A DNA stretch of 64,000 bases from Actinopolyspora biskrensis (GCF_013408175.1 NZ_JACBYW010000005.1:62001-126000), one strand, 5' to 3'; shown: positions 16,415 to 26,703, numbered from the stretch's first letter. Notes: a model not told the origin generated them from the sequence alone. Numbers and translations are program-made.

Positions 16415-18547
16415 ATGTCGATGCTCTGCTCCGTGGACACGAGTGTGATTGGGGCTGGCGTGCGGCGCGGTGGCGTGCTGTTGAAACTGTTCGGACTTTG
16501 CGTGCTCGCCGGGGTGCTGGTGGCCAGCCTGATGCTGCCCGCCGCTCTCGGCGCCGGGGCCGCGGTGAACGAGACCACCTCGGCCATGTCGCGAATGTCC
16601 AAATCGCTCCAAAAGGCGCGAATGCCGTTGACCACCAAGGTGTTGGACAGGAACGGCGACCCGATCGCCTACTTCTACGACGACTACCGGATTCCGACTT
16701 CCGAGGACAAGATCTCGAAGACCATGAAGTCCGCGATCACCGCGATCGAGGACAAGCGGTTCTGGGAGCACAGCGGTGTCGACTGGCAGGGCACCATGCG
16801 CGCGCTCGCCACCAACGTCAGCAGCGGTTCGGTCGAGGAGGGCGCCTCCACCCTGACCCAGCAGTACGTGAAGAACTACCTGGTGCACGTGGTCGCGGAC
16901 AGCAAGATGGAGCGGCACGACGCGAAGGAGACCACCGTCGCGCGGAAGCTCCGCGAGGCGCGGCTCGCGGTGGAACTGGAGCGCACCATGTCCAAGGAGG
17001 AGATCCTGACCTCCTATCTCAACGTGGTGCCCTTCGGGAACCAGACCTTCGGGGTCGGAGCGGCCGCGCAGACCTACTTCGGGACCACGCCGGACGAACT
17101 GACCGTCTCGCAGTCGGCGCTGCTGGCCGCGCTGGTCAACGCTCCGGGAGCCCTCAACCCGAACCTGAACCCCGATGACGCCAAGCACCGGCGCAACATG
17201 GTGATCGACCGGATGGCCAGTCCGAACAACGGGATCCGCATCACCGAGGAGGACGCCGAGCGCGCCAAGAAGAAACCGCTCGATGTGCTGGATCCGCTCG
17301 GGCGCCCGCCGAGCAGCTGCATCGGCGCGGGGGGCAGCGCCACCAACGGCTTCTTCTGCACCTACCTGCGGGACTACCTCAACCGGGCCGGTTTCAGCGA
17401 CAAGGAACTGGACCAGGGCGGCTACACCATCCACAGCACGCTGGATCCGGAGGCGACCGAGGCGGCCAAGAAGGCGGCCGAGGCGCAGGTGCCCAAGCGG
17501 AGCGAGAACATCGCCAACCCGATGGCGATAGTCGAACCGGGCAAGGACAAGCACGAGGTCCGCGCGCTGGTGGCCAACCGGGACTTCGGCAACGACGCCA
17601 GCAAGGGGCAGACGGCCTACGACATCGTCAGCAAGGTTCAGACCAGAGGTGCGGGGTCGGTGTTCAAGATCTTCACGGCGGCCGCCGCCATCCAGCAGGG
17701 CATGAGCCCGTACGACGAGATCCCCGTGCCCGCCGAGTACACCACCCACCAGTTCGGCGGTGGGAAGCCGTGGACGGTGCACAACGCCGAGGGCGTGAGT
17801 TCGGGGTCCAGAACCCTGCAGGAGGCGCTGGCGACCTCGCCCAACACCGGATTCGTGATGCTGCTGGAAAAGGTCGGGCTGGACAACGCCGTGGACATGG
17901 CGACCAAGCTCGGGCTGCGCCGCAGCATGACCGAGGTGGACGAGAACGGCCGCTCGTTGGAGGAAGGCGAGCTGACCCAGGCGGAGGCGATCAAGCAGCA
18001 CGACAAGGGCTCGTTCACGCTGGGTGTGGACTCGGTGAGCGTTTTGGAGCTGTCCAACGTGATGGCCACCATCGCCAGCGACGGCAAGTGGTGTCCGCCC
18101 ACCCCGGTGACCTCGATGACCGATCGCAACGGTGATCCGGTCGGGATCAAGGGGCAGTCCTGTGAACAGGTGATCTCGCCGCACACCGCTCACGCCTTGG
18201 CTCAGGGGCTGGCCGACGACCACAAGCCGGGCGGTACCTCGCACGCGGCCGCCGAGTCCGCGGGGTGGAAGCGCCCGCTGATGGCCAAGACGGGAACCAC
18301 CCAGTTCTACCGCTCGGCGGTGCTGGTCGGGGCCACCCCGCAGATGGCCGGAGCGGTGATGACTCTCGTGGACGGCCCTCCGTGGGAGGGGATCTGCGTC
18401 AACGGCAGCGCCCCGCCGTACCAGTGCGGGGACTCGGCGGGCAATCTCTACGGCGGCACGGTCCCGGCCCGGACCTTCTACCCCGCGATGAAGAAGATCC
18501 ACGATGGGAAGCCGGTGAAGCAGCTGCCGAAGGTGGGCGAACGCTGA
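16415..18547 (+). CDS. Class A penicillin-binding protein (transglycosylase/transpeptidase)
   Basis: The roughly 710-residue protein polymerises and cross-links peptidoglycan at the outer face of the membrane. One membrane helix (KLFGLCVLAGVLVASLML) is near the N-terminus. The GT51 domain has the catalytic EDKRFWEHSGVD, EGASTLTQQYVKN and RKLREARLAVELE motifs. The transpeptidase domain has SVFK (SxxK, in GAGSVFKIF), SPN (SxN) and KTGTT. All active-site residues are present. The exact start is uncertain: ATG 16415 is used, a TTG at 16400 or an internal GTG are alternatives, since no clear ribosome site is visible. It resembles PonA2-type proteins of actinobacteria and appears to be a single-gene unit. 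Confidence 0.92.
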   Translation: MSMLCSVDTSVIGAGVRRGGVLLKLFGLCVLAGVLVASLMLPAALGAGAAVNETTSAMSRMSKSLQKARMPLTTKVLDRNGDPIAYFYDDYRIPTSEDKISKTMKSAITAIEDKRFWEHSGVDWQGTMRALATNVSSGSVEEGASTLTQQYVKNYLVHVVADSKMERHDAKETTVARKLREARLAVELERTMSKEEILTSYLNVVPFGNQTFGVGAAAQTYFGTTPDELTVSQSALLAALVNAPGALNPNLNPDDAKHRRNMVIDRMASPNNGIRITEEDAERAKKKPLDVLDPLGRPPSSCIGAGGSATNGFFCTYLRDYLNRAGFSDKELDQGGYTIHSTLDPEATEAAKKAAEAQVPKRSENIANPMAIVEPGKDKHEVRALVANRDFGNDASKGQTAYDIVSKVQTRGAGSVFKIFTAAAAIQQGMSPYDEIPVPAEYTTHQFGGGKPWTVHNAEGVSSGSRTLQEALATSPNTGFVMLLEKVGLDNAVDMATKLGLRRSMTEVDENGRSLEEGELTQAEAIKQHDKGSFTLGVDSVSVLELSNVMATIASDGKWCPPTPVTSMTDRNGDPVGIKGQSCEQVISPHTAHALAQGLADDHKPGGTSHAAAESAGWKRPLMAKTGTTQFYRSAVLVGATPQMAGAVMTLVDGPPWEGICVNGSAPPYQCGDSAGNLYGGTVPARTFYPAMKKIHDGKPVKQLPKVGER

Positions 18548-18694
18548 CGGCCCCGCCGGCCGCGCCGGACTCGGTGCGGCCGGCGCAACCGGTCCTCCCC
18601 GCTCCGACCGGTGCTTTCCGGTGCGAGTTGATGTTGGCTCGGGTCCTTCCCCGGTGCTCCGAGCACCGAAGCGCTCCACCCGAGCAACTCGCAC

Positions 18695-18800
18695 CGCCGC
18701 GGGCCCGCTCGTGGTGCTCTCGCGAGGAAGCCCCGACGTTGTGCAGGCCGCTACCCGGTGTCGGGGATCCCGCAGCCGGGCGCCGCCCGAGGTTCCGCCA
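18695..18800 (-). repeat. Palindromic intergenic repeat, module A, copy 3 (minus orientation)
   Basis: Contains GTGGTGCTCTCGCGAGGAAG, CCCCGACGTTGTGCAGG, ACCCGGTGTCGGGG and GAGGTTCCGCCACCCGC. CCCCGACG pairs with TGTCGGGG. It occupies the gap between the PBP gene and the convergent CPBP protease gene, where it could also serve as a terminator. No gene is seen in this gap. Confidence 0.68.
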
Positions 18801-18841
18801 CCCGCACCCCTACGCGAACCGAGCCGGAAAATCGCTGCACA

Positions 18842-19816
18842 TCAGCGGTGGTGGAAGCGGGGGACACCGCGGCTGATCCCCGGCTCGTCCGCCTCGCGTC
18901 CGGGGAACCGCACCGGAAGCTTCTGCAGCGCGATCAGCAGCAGGATCAGCAGGCCCAGCACGATCCAACCGGTCCAGCCGAGCAGCCCCACCGAGACGTT
19001 GGAAACCGGCTCGCCCGGTGCGTTGAACACCGTGGGCAGGATCGCCGCGGCGTTGAGGAAGCCGTGCGCGATCGCGGCGGGCCAGACGCTGCCGGAGGCC
19101 AGCCGCAGCCAGCCCAGCAGCGTGCCGACCAGCACGCAGAAGACGATCATCAGGAGGAAGGCGGCCACGCTGGGCACCGCCGGGTAGTTGTAGCCGAGCA
19201 GCAGCAGCGGGGCGTGCCACAGTCCCCACAGCACTCCGGTGACCAGGAACGCTCCCGGCTGTCCCAGCGGAAGCAGTGCCCTGTTCAGGTAACCGCGCCA
19301 TCCCAGCTCCTCACCGGCAGCGGGAACGACGTTGAGCCACCCGAACACGAACACGTTCACCAGCAGGAGCAGCAGGCCCGTGATCGAGGAGTCCGGGGTC
19401 TGGTCGGTCAGGGCGAACTGCAGTTGTCCCGGAAGGTCCGTGAAATCCAGCCAGTGCGCGTCGTAGACGGTCAGCGCCCATCCGACGACCAGCGTCAGCA
19501 TCATCGCCAGCGGCGCGCCGAACCAACCGAGCAGTCCGTACTTCCACCAACCGCGCAAGCCACGCGGGTGGGTGATGCCGATTTCGCGCAGTACGCGCCG
19601 GCCGGGACTGATCCACCTGCTCGTCACCAGGGCGGCGACGCTGGGCATGAACATCATGGCGATCAACAGGGGCGGGTACCAGGTCGAGTTCAACCCCTCC
19701 CCGGAAAGCCACAGCGGCAGGGTCAGCAACCACGCCGGGACGTAGGCGATCAGAACGAAGCCGACCGCACCGCGGACGTCCACTCGGTCGTACTCGGAGT
19801 CCATCCGCTCAATCAT
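18842..19816 (-). CDS. CPBP (type II CAAX-prenyl-protease-like) membrane metalloprotease
   Basis: The 324-residue protein has about eight hydrophobic segments and the three CPBP motifs: EELGWRGYL (the catalytic glutamates and arginine), GVLWGLWHAPLLL (histidine) and IAHGFLNAAA (histidine). Proteins of this family are intramembrane proteases, linked in bacteria to bacteriocin immunity or surface-protein processing. The ATG at 19816 has GGAGGG upstream. It lies just upstream of the metE terminator, with which it shares strand but no obvious operon. The substrate is unknown. Confidence 0.88.
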   Translation of the reverse strand: MIERMDSEYDRVDVRGAVGFVLIAYVPAWLLTLPLWLSGEGLNSTWYPPLLIAMMFMPSVAALVTSRWISPGRRVLREIGITHPRGLRGWWKYGLLGWFGAPLAMMLTLVVGWALTVYDAHWLDFTDLPGQLQFALTDQTPDSSITGLLLLLVNVFVFGWLNVVPAAGEELGWRGYLNRALLPLGQPGAFLVTGVLWGLWHAPLLLLGYNYPAVPSVAAFLLMIVFCVLVGTLLGWLRLASGSVWPAAIAHGFLNAAAILPTVFNAPGEPVSNVSVGLLGWTGWIVLGLLILLLIALQKLPVRFPGREADEPGISRGVPRFHHR

Positions 19817-19858
19817 GCCAACCCTCCGACAGCGTGAGTAGCACAACCCTCCGCTTCC

Positions 19859-19898
19859 GTCCCGTGCCCGCTCGTGAACGTGGGAGCGGGCACGGGAC
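19859..19898 (-). terminator. Hairpin terminator after metE
   Basis: A perfect 15 bp stem (GTCCCGTGCCCGCTC with its complement) closes a 10-base loop, 16 bases downstream of the metE stop on the minus strand. Confidence 0.75.
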
Positions 19899-19913
19899 CG
19901 GAGGAGCGCGGGA

Positions 19914-22205
19914 TCAGGTGTTCAGCGAGTCACGCACCCGCCGCACCGCGGTGCGCATGTTGATCAGCGCCGCTTTCACCTCCTCGTACCCGCGGGTCTT
20001 GAGCCCGCAGTCCGGGTTGACCCACAGACGTTCGACCGGGACGGCTTCCAGCGCCGCGCGCAGCAGCTTCTCGATCTCGCCCACATCGGGAACCCGCGGG
20101 GAGTGGATGTCGTAGACGCCCGGCCCCACCCCGTTGGCGAAACCGACGGAGTTGAGGTCGTCCAGCACCTCCATCCTGGACCGCGCGGCCTCCAGGCTGG
20201 TCACGTCCGCGTCGAGATCCACGATCGCGTTGATGACCTCGCCGAACTCCGAGTAGCACAGATGGGTGTGAATCTGGGTGGCGTCGGAGACCCCCGAGGT
20301 GGCCAGGCGGAAGGAACGCACCGCCCAGTCCAGGTACTGCCCGTGCTGCTCGGAACGCAGCGGCAGCAGTTCGCGCAGCGCGGGCTCGTCGACCTGCACC
20401 ACGCCGACACCCGCCGACTCGAGATCGGCCACCTCGTCGCGGATGGCCATGGCCACCTGGTTCGCGGTCTCGCCGAGCGGCTGGTCGTTCCGGACGAAGG
20501 ACCAGGCGAGAATGGTGACGGGGCCGGTGAGCATTCCCTTGACCGGTTTGTCGGTCATGCTCCGGGCCCTTTCCGCCCACCCGACGGTGATCGGTTCGGG
20601 ACGCGAGACGTCGCCGAACAGGATCGGCGGCCGCACGCACCGTGAACCGTAGGACTGCACCCAGCCGTTCTCGGTGCTGACGAAGCCCTCCATGTGCTCG
20701 GAGAAGTACTGCACCATGTCGTTGCGCTCGGGTTCGCCGTGCACGAGCACGTCGAGGCCGAGGGCCTCCTGGAGCTCGATCACACGCCGGATCTCGTCGG
20801 TCATCTCGGACTCGTAGGTGGCCCGGTCGATCCGGCCGTTGTTGAACCGCGCGCGTGCCTTGCGCACCTCGGAGGTCTGCGGGAAGGAGCCGATCGTGGT
20901 GGTGGGCAGCGGTGGCAGCCCGAGCACCCGCTGCTGATCCGCACGCCGTTTCGCGGGGTCGCCGCGCCGCGCGTGCTCGGGACGCAGCCTCGAGGTGCGC
21001 GAACGCACCCGCTCGTCACGCAACCTGGCCGCGGCACGGCGGTCCTCGACCGCGGCACGGCCCCTGTCGAGCTGGTCCCGAACGACATCGCGCCCCTCGT
21101 GCAGCGCGCGGTCGAGCAGCACGACCTCCTCGACCTTCTGCCGCGCGAAGGCCAGCCACGACTTGACCTGCGGGTCGATGTCCCGTTCGGCCGAGACGTC
21201 GTAGGGAACGTGCAGCAGCGAGCAGGAGGTCCCGATCGAGACCTCGCCCGCGATGCCGAGCAGGGTGGCCGCGGTGGACAGGGCCCCGTCGAGGTCGCAG
21301 CGCCAGATGTTGCGGCCGTCGACGAGCCCGGCGACCAGCGTCTTGTCCCGCAGCCCGGTCAACCCGGAAAGCACGTTCGTCGTGGTCGAACCCGCGACGA
21401 GGTCCACCCCGACGGCCTCGATCGGAGCCGAGGCGAGCACGCCGAGGGACTCGCCGGGGTCGCCGAAGTAGGTCGGTACGAACAGCTTCGGCCTGGCGGA
21501 CAGCCCTCCCAGCTCCGCGTAGGCGGTGCGCAGCTTCTCCAGCTCGTCCGGACGGCGGTCCGCGGCGAAGGCGGGTTCGTCCAGCTGCACCCATTCGGCG
21601 CCCGCGCGGTGCAGCTCCTCCAGCAGTTCGGCGTAGACCGGCAGCAGGTCGTCCAGCCGGTCCGTGGGGGAGAAGGACGCGGGCGCGTCCTCGGCGCTCT
21701 TGGCCAGCAGCAGGAACGTCAACGGTCCGATGACCACCGGCCGGGTGGTGATTCCCAGCTCACCGGCTTCCCGGAACCGCTCGACCGGGGTGCGGTCGGA
21801 GAGGCCGAACCGGGTGTCGGGGCCGATCTCGGGGACGAGGTAGTGGTAGTTGGTGTCGAACCACTTCGTCATCTCCAGCGGAGGTGTGGACTCCACTCCC
21901 CGTGCCATCGCGAAGTAGGTGTCCAACGGGTCGAGACCGAGCTCGCGGTAGCGCTCGGGGACGGCCCCTAGAGTCACGGCGGTGTCCAGCACCTGGTCGT
22001 AGTAGGAGAACGTGTTGCTCGGGACGGATCCGAGTCCGGCCTCGTGCAGCTCCCGCCAGGTTCGTGCGCGCAGCTTCCCGGCCGTTTCGCGCAACCGGGC
22101 CCGGTCGGTCTCGCCGGACCAGTAGCTCTCCAGCGCCCGTTTGAGTTCACGGTGCGGCCCGATTCGGGGGTAGCCGAGTACGGTGGATCCGATTTGGCTG
22201 GTCAA
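19914..22205 (-). CDS. metE: Cobalamin-independent methionine synthase
   Basis: The 763-residue protein transfers a methyl group from 5-methyltetrahydropteroyl-tri-glutamate to homocysteine to make methionine. It is full length, begins [20 protein letters not shown], and has the C-terminal zinc and substrate motifs: HTHLCYSEF (histidine and cysteine ligands), VDEPALRE, and [16 protein letters not shown] carrying the last cysteine ligand. The TTG start at 22205 has GGAGAGAG upstream. A cobalamin riboswitch lies 5' on the same strand, so the gene is expected to be shut off when B12 is plentiful and the B12-dependent MetH can work. Confidence 0.95.
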   Translation of the reverse strand: MTSQIGSTVLGYPRIGPHRELKRALESYWSGETDRARLRETAGKLRARTWRELHEAGLGSVPSNTFSYYDQVLDTAVTLGAVPERYRELGLDPLDTYFAMARGVESTPPLEMTKWFDTNYHYLVPEIGPDTRFGLSDRTPVERFREAGELGITTRPVVIGPLTFLLLAKSAEDAPASFSPTDRLDDLLPVYAELLEELHRAGAEWVQLDEPAFAADRRPDELEKLRTAYAELGGLSARPKLFVPTYFGDPGESLGVLASAPIEAVGVDLVAGSTTTNVLSGLTGLRDKTLVAGLVDGRNIWRCDLDGALSTAATLLGIAGEVSIGTSCSLLHVPYDVSAERDIDPQVKSWLAFARQKVEEVVLLDRALHEGRDVVRDQLDRGRAAVEDRRAAARLRDERVRSRTSRLRPEHARRGDPAKRRADQQRVLGLPPLPTTTIGSFPQTSEVRKARARFNNGRIDRATYESEMTDEIRRVIELQEALGLDVLVHGEPERNDMVQYFSEHMEGFVSTENGWVQSYGSRCVRPPILFGDVSRPEPITVGWAERARSMTDKPVKGMLTGPVTILAWSFVRNDQPLGETANQVAMAIRDEVADLESAGVGVVQVDEPALRELLPLRSEQHGQYLDWAVRSFRLATSGVSDATQIHTHLCYSEFGEVINAIVDLDADVTSLEAARSRMEVLDDLNSVGFANGVGPGVYDIHSPRVPDVGEIEKLLRAALEAVPVERLWVNPDCGLKTRGYEEVKAALINMRTAVRRVRDSLNT

Positions 22206-22344
22206 AGCTCTCTCCTCGCGAGCTCGACGGCATGGTCGGCCGGAGGCCCCGAGGAAAGTGGCACACGTGTCGTGGTCGCGTGGGAGCGTGCGACCCGCCG
22301 TCCTGCCGGCCTTCCCGCGAGGCCCCGGACTCGCGCACCGGAGT

Positions 22345-22570
22345 GCGCGCCGATGGCAGGTCTTCGGACTCGTGGGCGCTACCGGCTCGGCCGGTTCTCC
22401 TACTCGCCGTCGGCTTCCCGGGCGGACTTCCCGCCCAGTGCCGTGCTCCGAACGCGGTCTTCATCGGCCGCGTGGGGACGGCGTTCGTTCCCACTCACCG
22501 CTGCGGGGCAGTCCCGGACTCGCACCGGGTTCCCTCTTGCCTCACCGGACCGGACGCTTCCGTCGCCGCC
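22345..22570 (-). ncRNA. Cobalamin riboswitch upstream of metE
   Basis: Read on the minus strand, GGGAACCCGGTGCGAGTCCG and then GGACTGCCCCGCAGCGGTGA match the conserved 5' half of the B12 aptamer. GGCACTGGGC follows further on, and AGTCCGAAGACCTGCC is the B12 box at the 3' end (plus positions about 22354-22369). Order and spacing are typical. It lies about 140 bases upstream of the metE start. The 629 bp between metE and the divergent serine hydrolase hold no gene besides this element. Confidence 0.92.
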
Positions 22571-22834
22571 GGTGAACCATCGGCGAACGCATGGTTGCGC
22601 GCTCGGCGCGGTTTGGCAAGCCCCTCGTGGGTCCGCCCCCAACGGTCGCGGGGCCCCGCGGGACGGTTCGGCAGCGATTTCGACGCTCGGTGTATTTCCG
22701 GTCACAGTGCGCCGTACCCGGATCCCGCGCGGGAAATCGGCACCCCGGCAGGGCCGAGCGGCACGCTTTCCGCGGGGGGCGGGGACTCGCGGACGAACTT
22801 GCGAACGGGAGCTCCCGCGCGGAAACATGTCCTC

Positions 22835-24184
22835 ATGCCGAGCGAACTGCTGCCCACGACCCGACGTGCGTTGTTGCGGCGACTGGCCGTCGAACAGTCC
22901 CACAACCGTGTTCCCTCGTTGATCGCGGGACTGGTCCGAGACGGCGAGACCCTCTGGGTGGACAGCCGGGGGTCGGTGCGCACCGAACCGCCCACCGCGA
23001 ACACGCAGTACCGCATCGGTTCCATCACCAAGACGTTCGTGGCCGTTCTGGTGCTGCGACTGCGCGACGAGGGGAGGTTGGAGCTGTCCGACCGCTTCGG
23101 CGACCACGTCCCGGGGACCGCTGTGGACGATCGCCCGATCTGGCAGCTGCTGGCGCACAACAGCGGGTTGAGCTCCGAACCTGCGGGGCAGTGGTGGGAG
23201 CGTGTTCCCGGCGAGGAACCGGAGAGGTTCGTCGCCTCGGTGGACAGCGCACAGCTGCGCGAGGAGCCCAGGCACGTCCTCCACTACTCAAACACGGCTT
23301 TCGGGCTGCTGGGCGAGCTCGTCGCGCGGCTGCGCGGCGAGGACTTCGCAGGTGTGCTTCGCAGGGAGGTCCTCGACCCCCTCGGTATGCGGCGCACGAC
23401 GATGGAGCCCGAGGAGCCCTGCGCCCCCGGGCTGGCCGTGCATCCGTGGGCCGACGTGCTGCAGCCGGAGCCCGCCGAGGACGCGGCCGCGATGGCGCCG
23501 GCCGGACAGCTCTGGTCCACGGTGGACGACATGATCCGCTGGCTGCGCTTCCTCGTCGGTGAGACCGGCGACGTGCTGCACCCCGACACGCTGGCGGAGA
23601 TGCGTCAACCAGCCAGTGTGGACGACGGTTCCGAGTGGAACCGGGGGTTCGGCCTCGGTCTGCAGCTGGCGCGCCACCGGGGGCGCAGGCTGGTCGGGCA
23701 CGGTGGATCGATGCCGGGGTTCCTCGCGAACGTGCTGGCCGATCCGGAGGAGGCCACCGGAGTGGTGTTCCTGGCCAACACCACGTCCGGAGTGGGAGCG
23801 CTGGCCACCGACCTGCTGGACGTCCTCGCCGAGCACGAGCCGCGCATCCCACCGGAGTGGCATCCGAGCACCGAGGTCTCGGAGGGGACGCTGGAACTGA
23901 CCGGGCTGTGGTACTGGGGGCCGACCCCCCACCTGATGCGGGTGCTTCCGGACGGACTGCTCGAGCTGTCGGCCTGGAAGGGGCCGGGGCGGACCGCGAG
24001 GTTCCGCTACGCGGGCGAGGAGACCTGGATCGGCCTGGACGGTTACCACCGCGGCGAACCGCTGCGTGTCGTCCGCTCCGCGGACGGGACACCCGCCCAC
24101 ATCGATCTGAACACCTTCGTGTTCACCAGGGCGCCGTACGACCCGGACGCGCCCGTCCCGGGCGGGACGCTTCCCTGGAAGTGA
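22835..24184 (+). CDS. Serine hydrolase, class C beta-lactamase / DD-peptidase fold
   Basis: The 449-residue protein has the SxxK nucleophile motif (GSITKTF), the YxN motif as HYSNTAFGLLGELV and the third motif as VGHGGSMPGF (HGG in place of KTG, usual in esterase-like members). A C-terminal extension of about 110 residues after the catalytic domain is typical of the larger serine hydrolases of this family. No signal peptide is visible, so it is probably cytoplasmic. The start at 22835 lacks a strong ribosome site, and an upstream alternative is possible. Substrate unknown. Confidence 0.85.
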   Translation: MPSELLPTTRRALLRRLAVEQSHNRVPSLIAGLVRDGETLWVDSRGSVRTEPPTANTQYRIGSITKTFVAVLVLRLRDEGRLELSDRFGDHVPGTAVDDRPIWQLLAHNSGLSSEPAGQWWERVPGEEPERFVASVDSAQLREEPRHVLHYSNTAFGLLGELVARLRGEDFAGVLRREVLDPLGMRRTTMEPEEPCAPGLAVHPWADVLQPEPAEDAAAMAPAGQLWSTVDDMIRWLRFLVGETGDVLHPDTLAEMRQPASVDDGSEWNRGFGLGLQLARHRGRRLVGHGGSMPGFLANVLADPEEATGVVFLANTTSGVGALATDLLDVLAEHEPRIPPEWHPSTEVSEGTLELTGLWYWGPTPHLMRVLPDGLLELSAWKGPGRTARFRYAGEETWIGLDGYHRGEPLRVVRSADGTPAHIDLNTFVFTRAPYDPDAPVPGGTLPWK

Positions 24185-24228
24185 CCGGCTGATCCGACCG
24201 AGGGGCCGGGGACCATTCCGGCCCGGGG

Positions 24229-24257
24229 CACGGCGGCCCCGCATCGGGGCCGCCGTG
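24229..24257. terminator. Hairpin terminator between convergent genes
   Basis: A perfect 13 bp stem (CACGGCGGCCCCG with its complement) closes a 3-base loop between the serine hydrolase and the VOC protein. Confidence 0.75.
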
Positions 24258-24327
24258 AATCCTCCACCGGAGCGGGCGGGTCGGGGGCATCCGGTCCGGA
24301 ATCCCCGCCGAACGGCCGGGACGAGCT

Positions 24328-24735
24328 TCAACCCGCTGTTCGGTCCGGGAGACTCGCGAAGAGGTCGACGTGGTTGCCGTCGGGGTCGAGCACGGTCGCG
24401 TAGCGCTGCCCCCACGGGGCGTCCCAGGGGGAGTGGTGCCCCCGGTGGCCGGCCGCGGTGATCTCCGCGTGCGCGCTGTCGACCCCCTCCGGCGAGCCGC
24501 AGTCGAAGGCGAGGGCGATGCGGTGCCCTCCGGAAGGCGGTGTCCACGCGGGATCAACGGCCCGCACCGCCTCCGCGCTGTCCCACATGAGACGGGTCCC
24601 CGCCGGAAGGGTCGTCTCCACGTGGGACTCCGTGTCGGCGGAGGCGGGGATGTCCAGGCCGAGCAGCCGGTAGAACGCGAGCGTTCGCGCCATGTCGTCG
24701 GCGACCATGCCGACGGCGCTGAATTCGATGGTCAT
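24328..24735 (-). CDS. VOC-family (glyoxalase/bleomycin-resistance-like) protein
   Basis: The 135-residue single-domain protein begins FSAVGMVADDMARTLAFYRLLGLDIP, the usual first beta-alpha unit of the VOC fold, and ends YATVLDPDGNHVDLFASLP, where the DPDGN-x-hydrophobic-acidic pattern carries a metal ligand. It forms metal-dependent dimers in this family, catalysing isomerisation, ring opening or binding drugs. No neighbour reveals its substrate. Confidence 0.85.
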   Translation of the reverse strand: MTIEFSAVGMVADDMARTLAFYRLLGLDIPASADTESHVETTLPAGTRLMWDSAEAVRAVDPAWTPPSGGHRIALAFDCGSPEGVDSAHAEITAAGHRGHHSPWDAPWGQRYATVLDPDGNHVDLFASLPDRTAG

Positions 24736-24939
24736 GACGGCAAAGTAGCCGGTCGCCGGCTTCCCCGAGTTGAGCGAATCGGACAGGTCATCGCGAATTC
24801 GTTGAGTAATCGCGCGTGTCGGTCGCGTTCGCCGCTTCGACGGTCGAGTCACCTCCGATTTTCGTCGTTCGTGGGTCGGAGTGTCACTCGGGAGGCCGAG
24901 CGCCGGCCATGTGTTGACCGTCACCCGATCGTGTCGTAG

Positions 24940-24968
24940 GTTGTTCGAACAACGTTCGGCATACCGAA
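24940..24968 (+). promoter_or_regulatory. Putative IclR operator upstream of the symporter gene
   Basis: GTTGTTCGAACAAC (24940-24953) is a perfect palindrome, followed by TTCGGCATACCGAA (24955-24968), a second inverted repeat. The pair aligns with 30086-30113 in the promoter region beside the IclR gene, with one gap and 19 of 24 matching bases after it. It lies about 50 bp upstream of the symporter start. Confidence 0.6.
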
Positions 24969-25016
24969 CATGCGATTGGAGAGCCAACTCGCGGACGGCG
25001 ACAGGATCGGACGACG

Positions 25017-26684
25017 ATGCACACTCTGGCCGATGGGCTACGGCTGTCGATGAACTGGATGGACAGCCTCATTCTTGTCATCTATTTCGCGGTCGTTCTC
25101 GGGATCGCGTTTGCCGCAAAACGAAGCGTGCACACCACCCTGGACTTTTTCCTGTCCGGGCGCTCGTTGCCGGCATGGGTCACCGGACTCGCGTTCGTCT
25201 CGGCGAATCTGGGGGCGACCGAGATACTCGGGATGGCCGCGAACGGGGCACAATACGGTGCCTACACGATTCACTGGTACCTGATCGGCGCCATCCCCGC
25301 CATGGTCTTTCTCGGCCTGGTGATGATGCCGTTCTACTACAACTCCAAGGTGCGCAGTGTTCCCGAATTCCTGCTACTGCGGTTCAGCCGTTCCTCACAC
25401 CTGCTGAGCTCGATCCTGTTCGCGGTGGCCTCGGTGCTCATAGCGGGTGTGAACCTCTATGCCCTGGCCATCGTTCTGCAGGCCCTGCTCGGCTGGCCGA
25501 TTCCGGTCTCGATCGTGGTGGCGGGGCTCTTCGTGCTCGCCTACATCATCATCGGAGGACTCACCTCGGCCATTTACAACGAGGTGCTGCAGTTCTTCGT
25601 CATCGTCGCGGCGCTGGTTCCGCTCACCGTGCTCGGGCTGGTACGCGTCGGTGGCGTCGGAGGTCTGCTGGACAAGGTGACCGCCTCGGAGGGGGCGCAG
25701 TTCCTGAGCGCCTGGGGCGGAACCGGTTTCGGCCAGGACAATCCCCTGGGAGCGAACTGGCTGACCATCACCCTGGGACTCGGTTTCGCCATCTCGTTCG
25801 GCTACTGGACGACGAATTTCGCCGAGGTGCAGCGGTCCCTATCGGCGAAGAACCTCTCCGCCGCGCGGCGCACCCCGTTGATCGCGGCCTTCCCCAAGAT
25901 GTTCATCCCGCTGATCGTGGTGCTTCCCGGGGTGATCGCGCTGCTCGTGCAGCCGAACATCGGTCAGCCGGGAAGCGAGTACGACTACAATTCCGCGATA
26001 CCGCTGCTCATGGCCGAGTTGTTGCCGAACGGTGTTCTCGGGTTGGCCGTCACCGGGTTGATGGCCTCCTTCATGGCGGGCATGGCGGCCAACGTTTCCA
26101 GTTTCAACACGGTTTTCACCACCGATATCTGGCAGGCCTACATCAAGCCGGCGATGTCGGACGCGCACTACCTGATGATAGGCCGTGTCGTCACCGCAGT
26201 GGGAGTGCTGATCGGGATCGGAACGGCGTTCATCGCGTCGTCGTTCAGCAACATCATGAACTACATGCAGACGTTGTTCTCCTTCTTCAACGTCCCGCTG
26301 TTCGCCACTTTCATACTCGCCCTGTTCTGGAAGCGGATGACCGCCCAGGCCGGTTTCTGGGGCCTGTTGCTCGGAACGCTGGCCCCGGTCGGTTTCTACA
26401 GCCTCTACCGGGTGGGCATCGTGGAGATGGGCAGTGATCAGGCTGTCAACATGACCTCCTCGATCATCGCCTTCGCGGTCGACGTCGCGGTGAGCGTGCC
26501 CGTCGCCCTGGCCACCCGGCCGAAACCGGCCGAGGAACTGGTCGGGCTGGTCTACACGAAGGCCGATGCCAACACGCGGGGAGAACTGCAGAAGGGCGAC
26601 GACGCCTGGTACCGCAAACCGGCTCTGCTCGGTTGGGGAGCGATCGTGCTCGCGGTGTTGTGCTACATCCCGTTCTCCATATGA
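25017..26684 (+). CDS. Sodium:solute symporter (SSS family)
   Basis: The 555-residue protein has about fourteen hydrophobic segments. SSS family features are visible: SGRSLPAWVTGLAFVSANLG near residues 50-70, YYNSKVRSVPEFLLLRFS, and GFAISFGYWTTNFAEVQR. It imports an organic solute, such as a sugar, sugar acid or carboxylate, with sodium. ATG 25017 is used; ATG 25050 (NWMDSLILVI) is an alternative because neither has a strong ribosome site. A small membrane protein follows in the same direction. The upstream operator is shared with the IclR-linked catabolic operon at 30 kb, so the substrate is probably the one degraded by that operon. Confidence 0.92.
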   Translation: MHTLADGLRLSMNWMDSLILVIYFAVVLGIAFAAKRSVHTTLDFFLSGRSLPAWVTGLAFVSANLGATEILGMAANGAQYGAYTIHWYLIGAIPAMVFLGLVMMPFYYNSKVRSVPEFLLLRFSRSSHLLSSILFAVASVLIAGVNLYALAIVLQALLGWPIPVSIVVAGLFVLAYIIIGGLTSAIYNEVLQFFVIVAALVPLTVLGLVRVGGVGGLLDKVTASEGAQFLSAWGGTGFGQDNPLGANWLTITLGLGFAISFGYWTTNFAEVQRSLSAKNLSAARRTPLIAAFPKMFIPLIVVLPGVIALLVQPNIGQPGSEYDYNSAIPLLMAELLPNGVLGLAVTGLMASFMAGMAANVSSFNTVFTTDIWQAYIKPAMSDAHYLMIGRVVTAVGVLIGIGTAFIASSFSNIMNYMQTLFSFFNVPLFATFILALFWKRMTAQAGFWGLLLGTLAPVGFYSLYRVGIVEMGSDQAVNMTSSIIAFAVDVAVSVPVALATRPKPAEELVGLVYTKADANTRGELQKGDDAWYRKPALLGWGAIVLAVLCYIPFSI

Positions 26685-26703
26685 GGTTTCGTCGCGAGTT
26701 CGG

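Noticed and set aside
16160-18694. 844-codon open frame on the minus strand opposite the PBP gene
   Set aside because: The PBP on the other strand has all catalytic motifs. The antisense product has no recognisable domain and low-complexity composition.
20694-21971. 425-codon plus-strand frame inside metE
   Set aside because: Shadow of metE, which is complete and conserved over its whole length.
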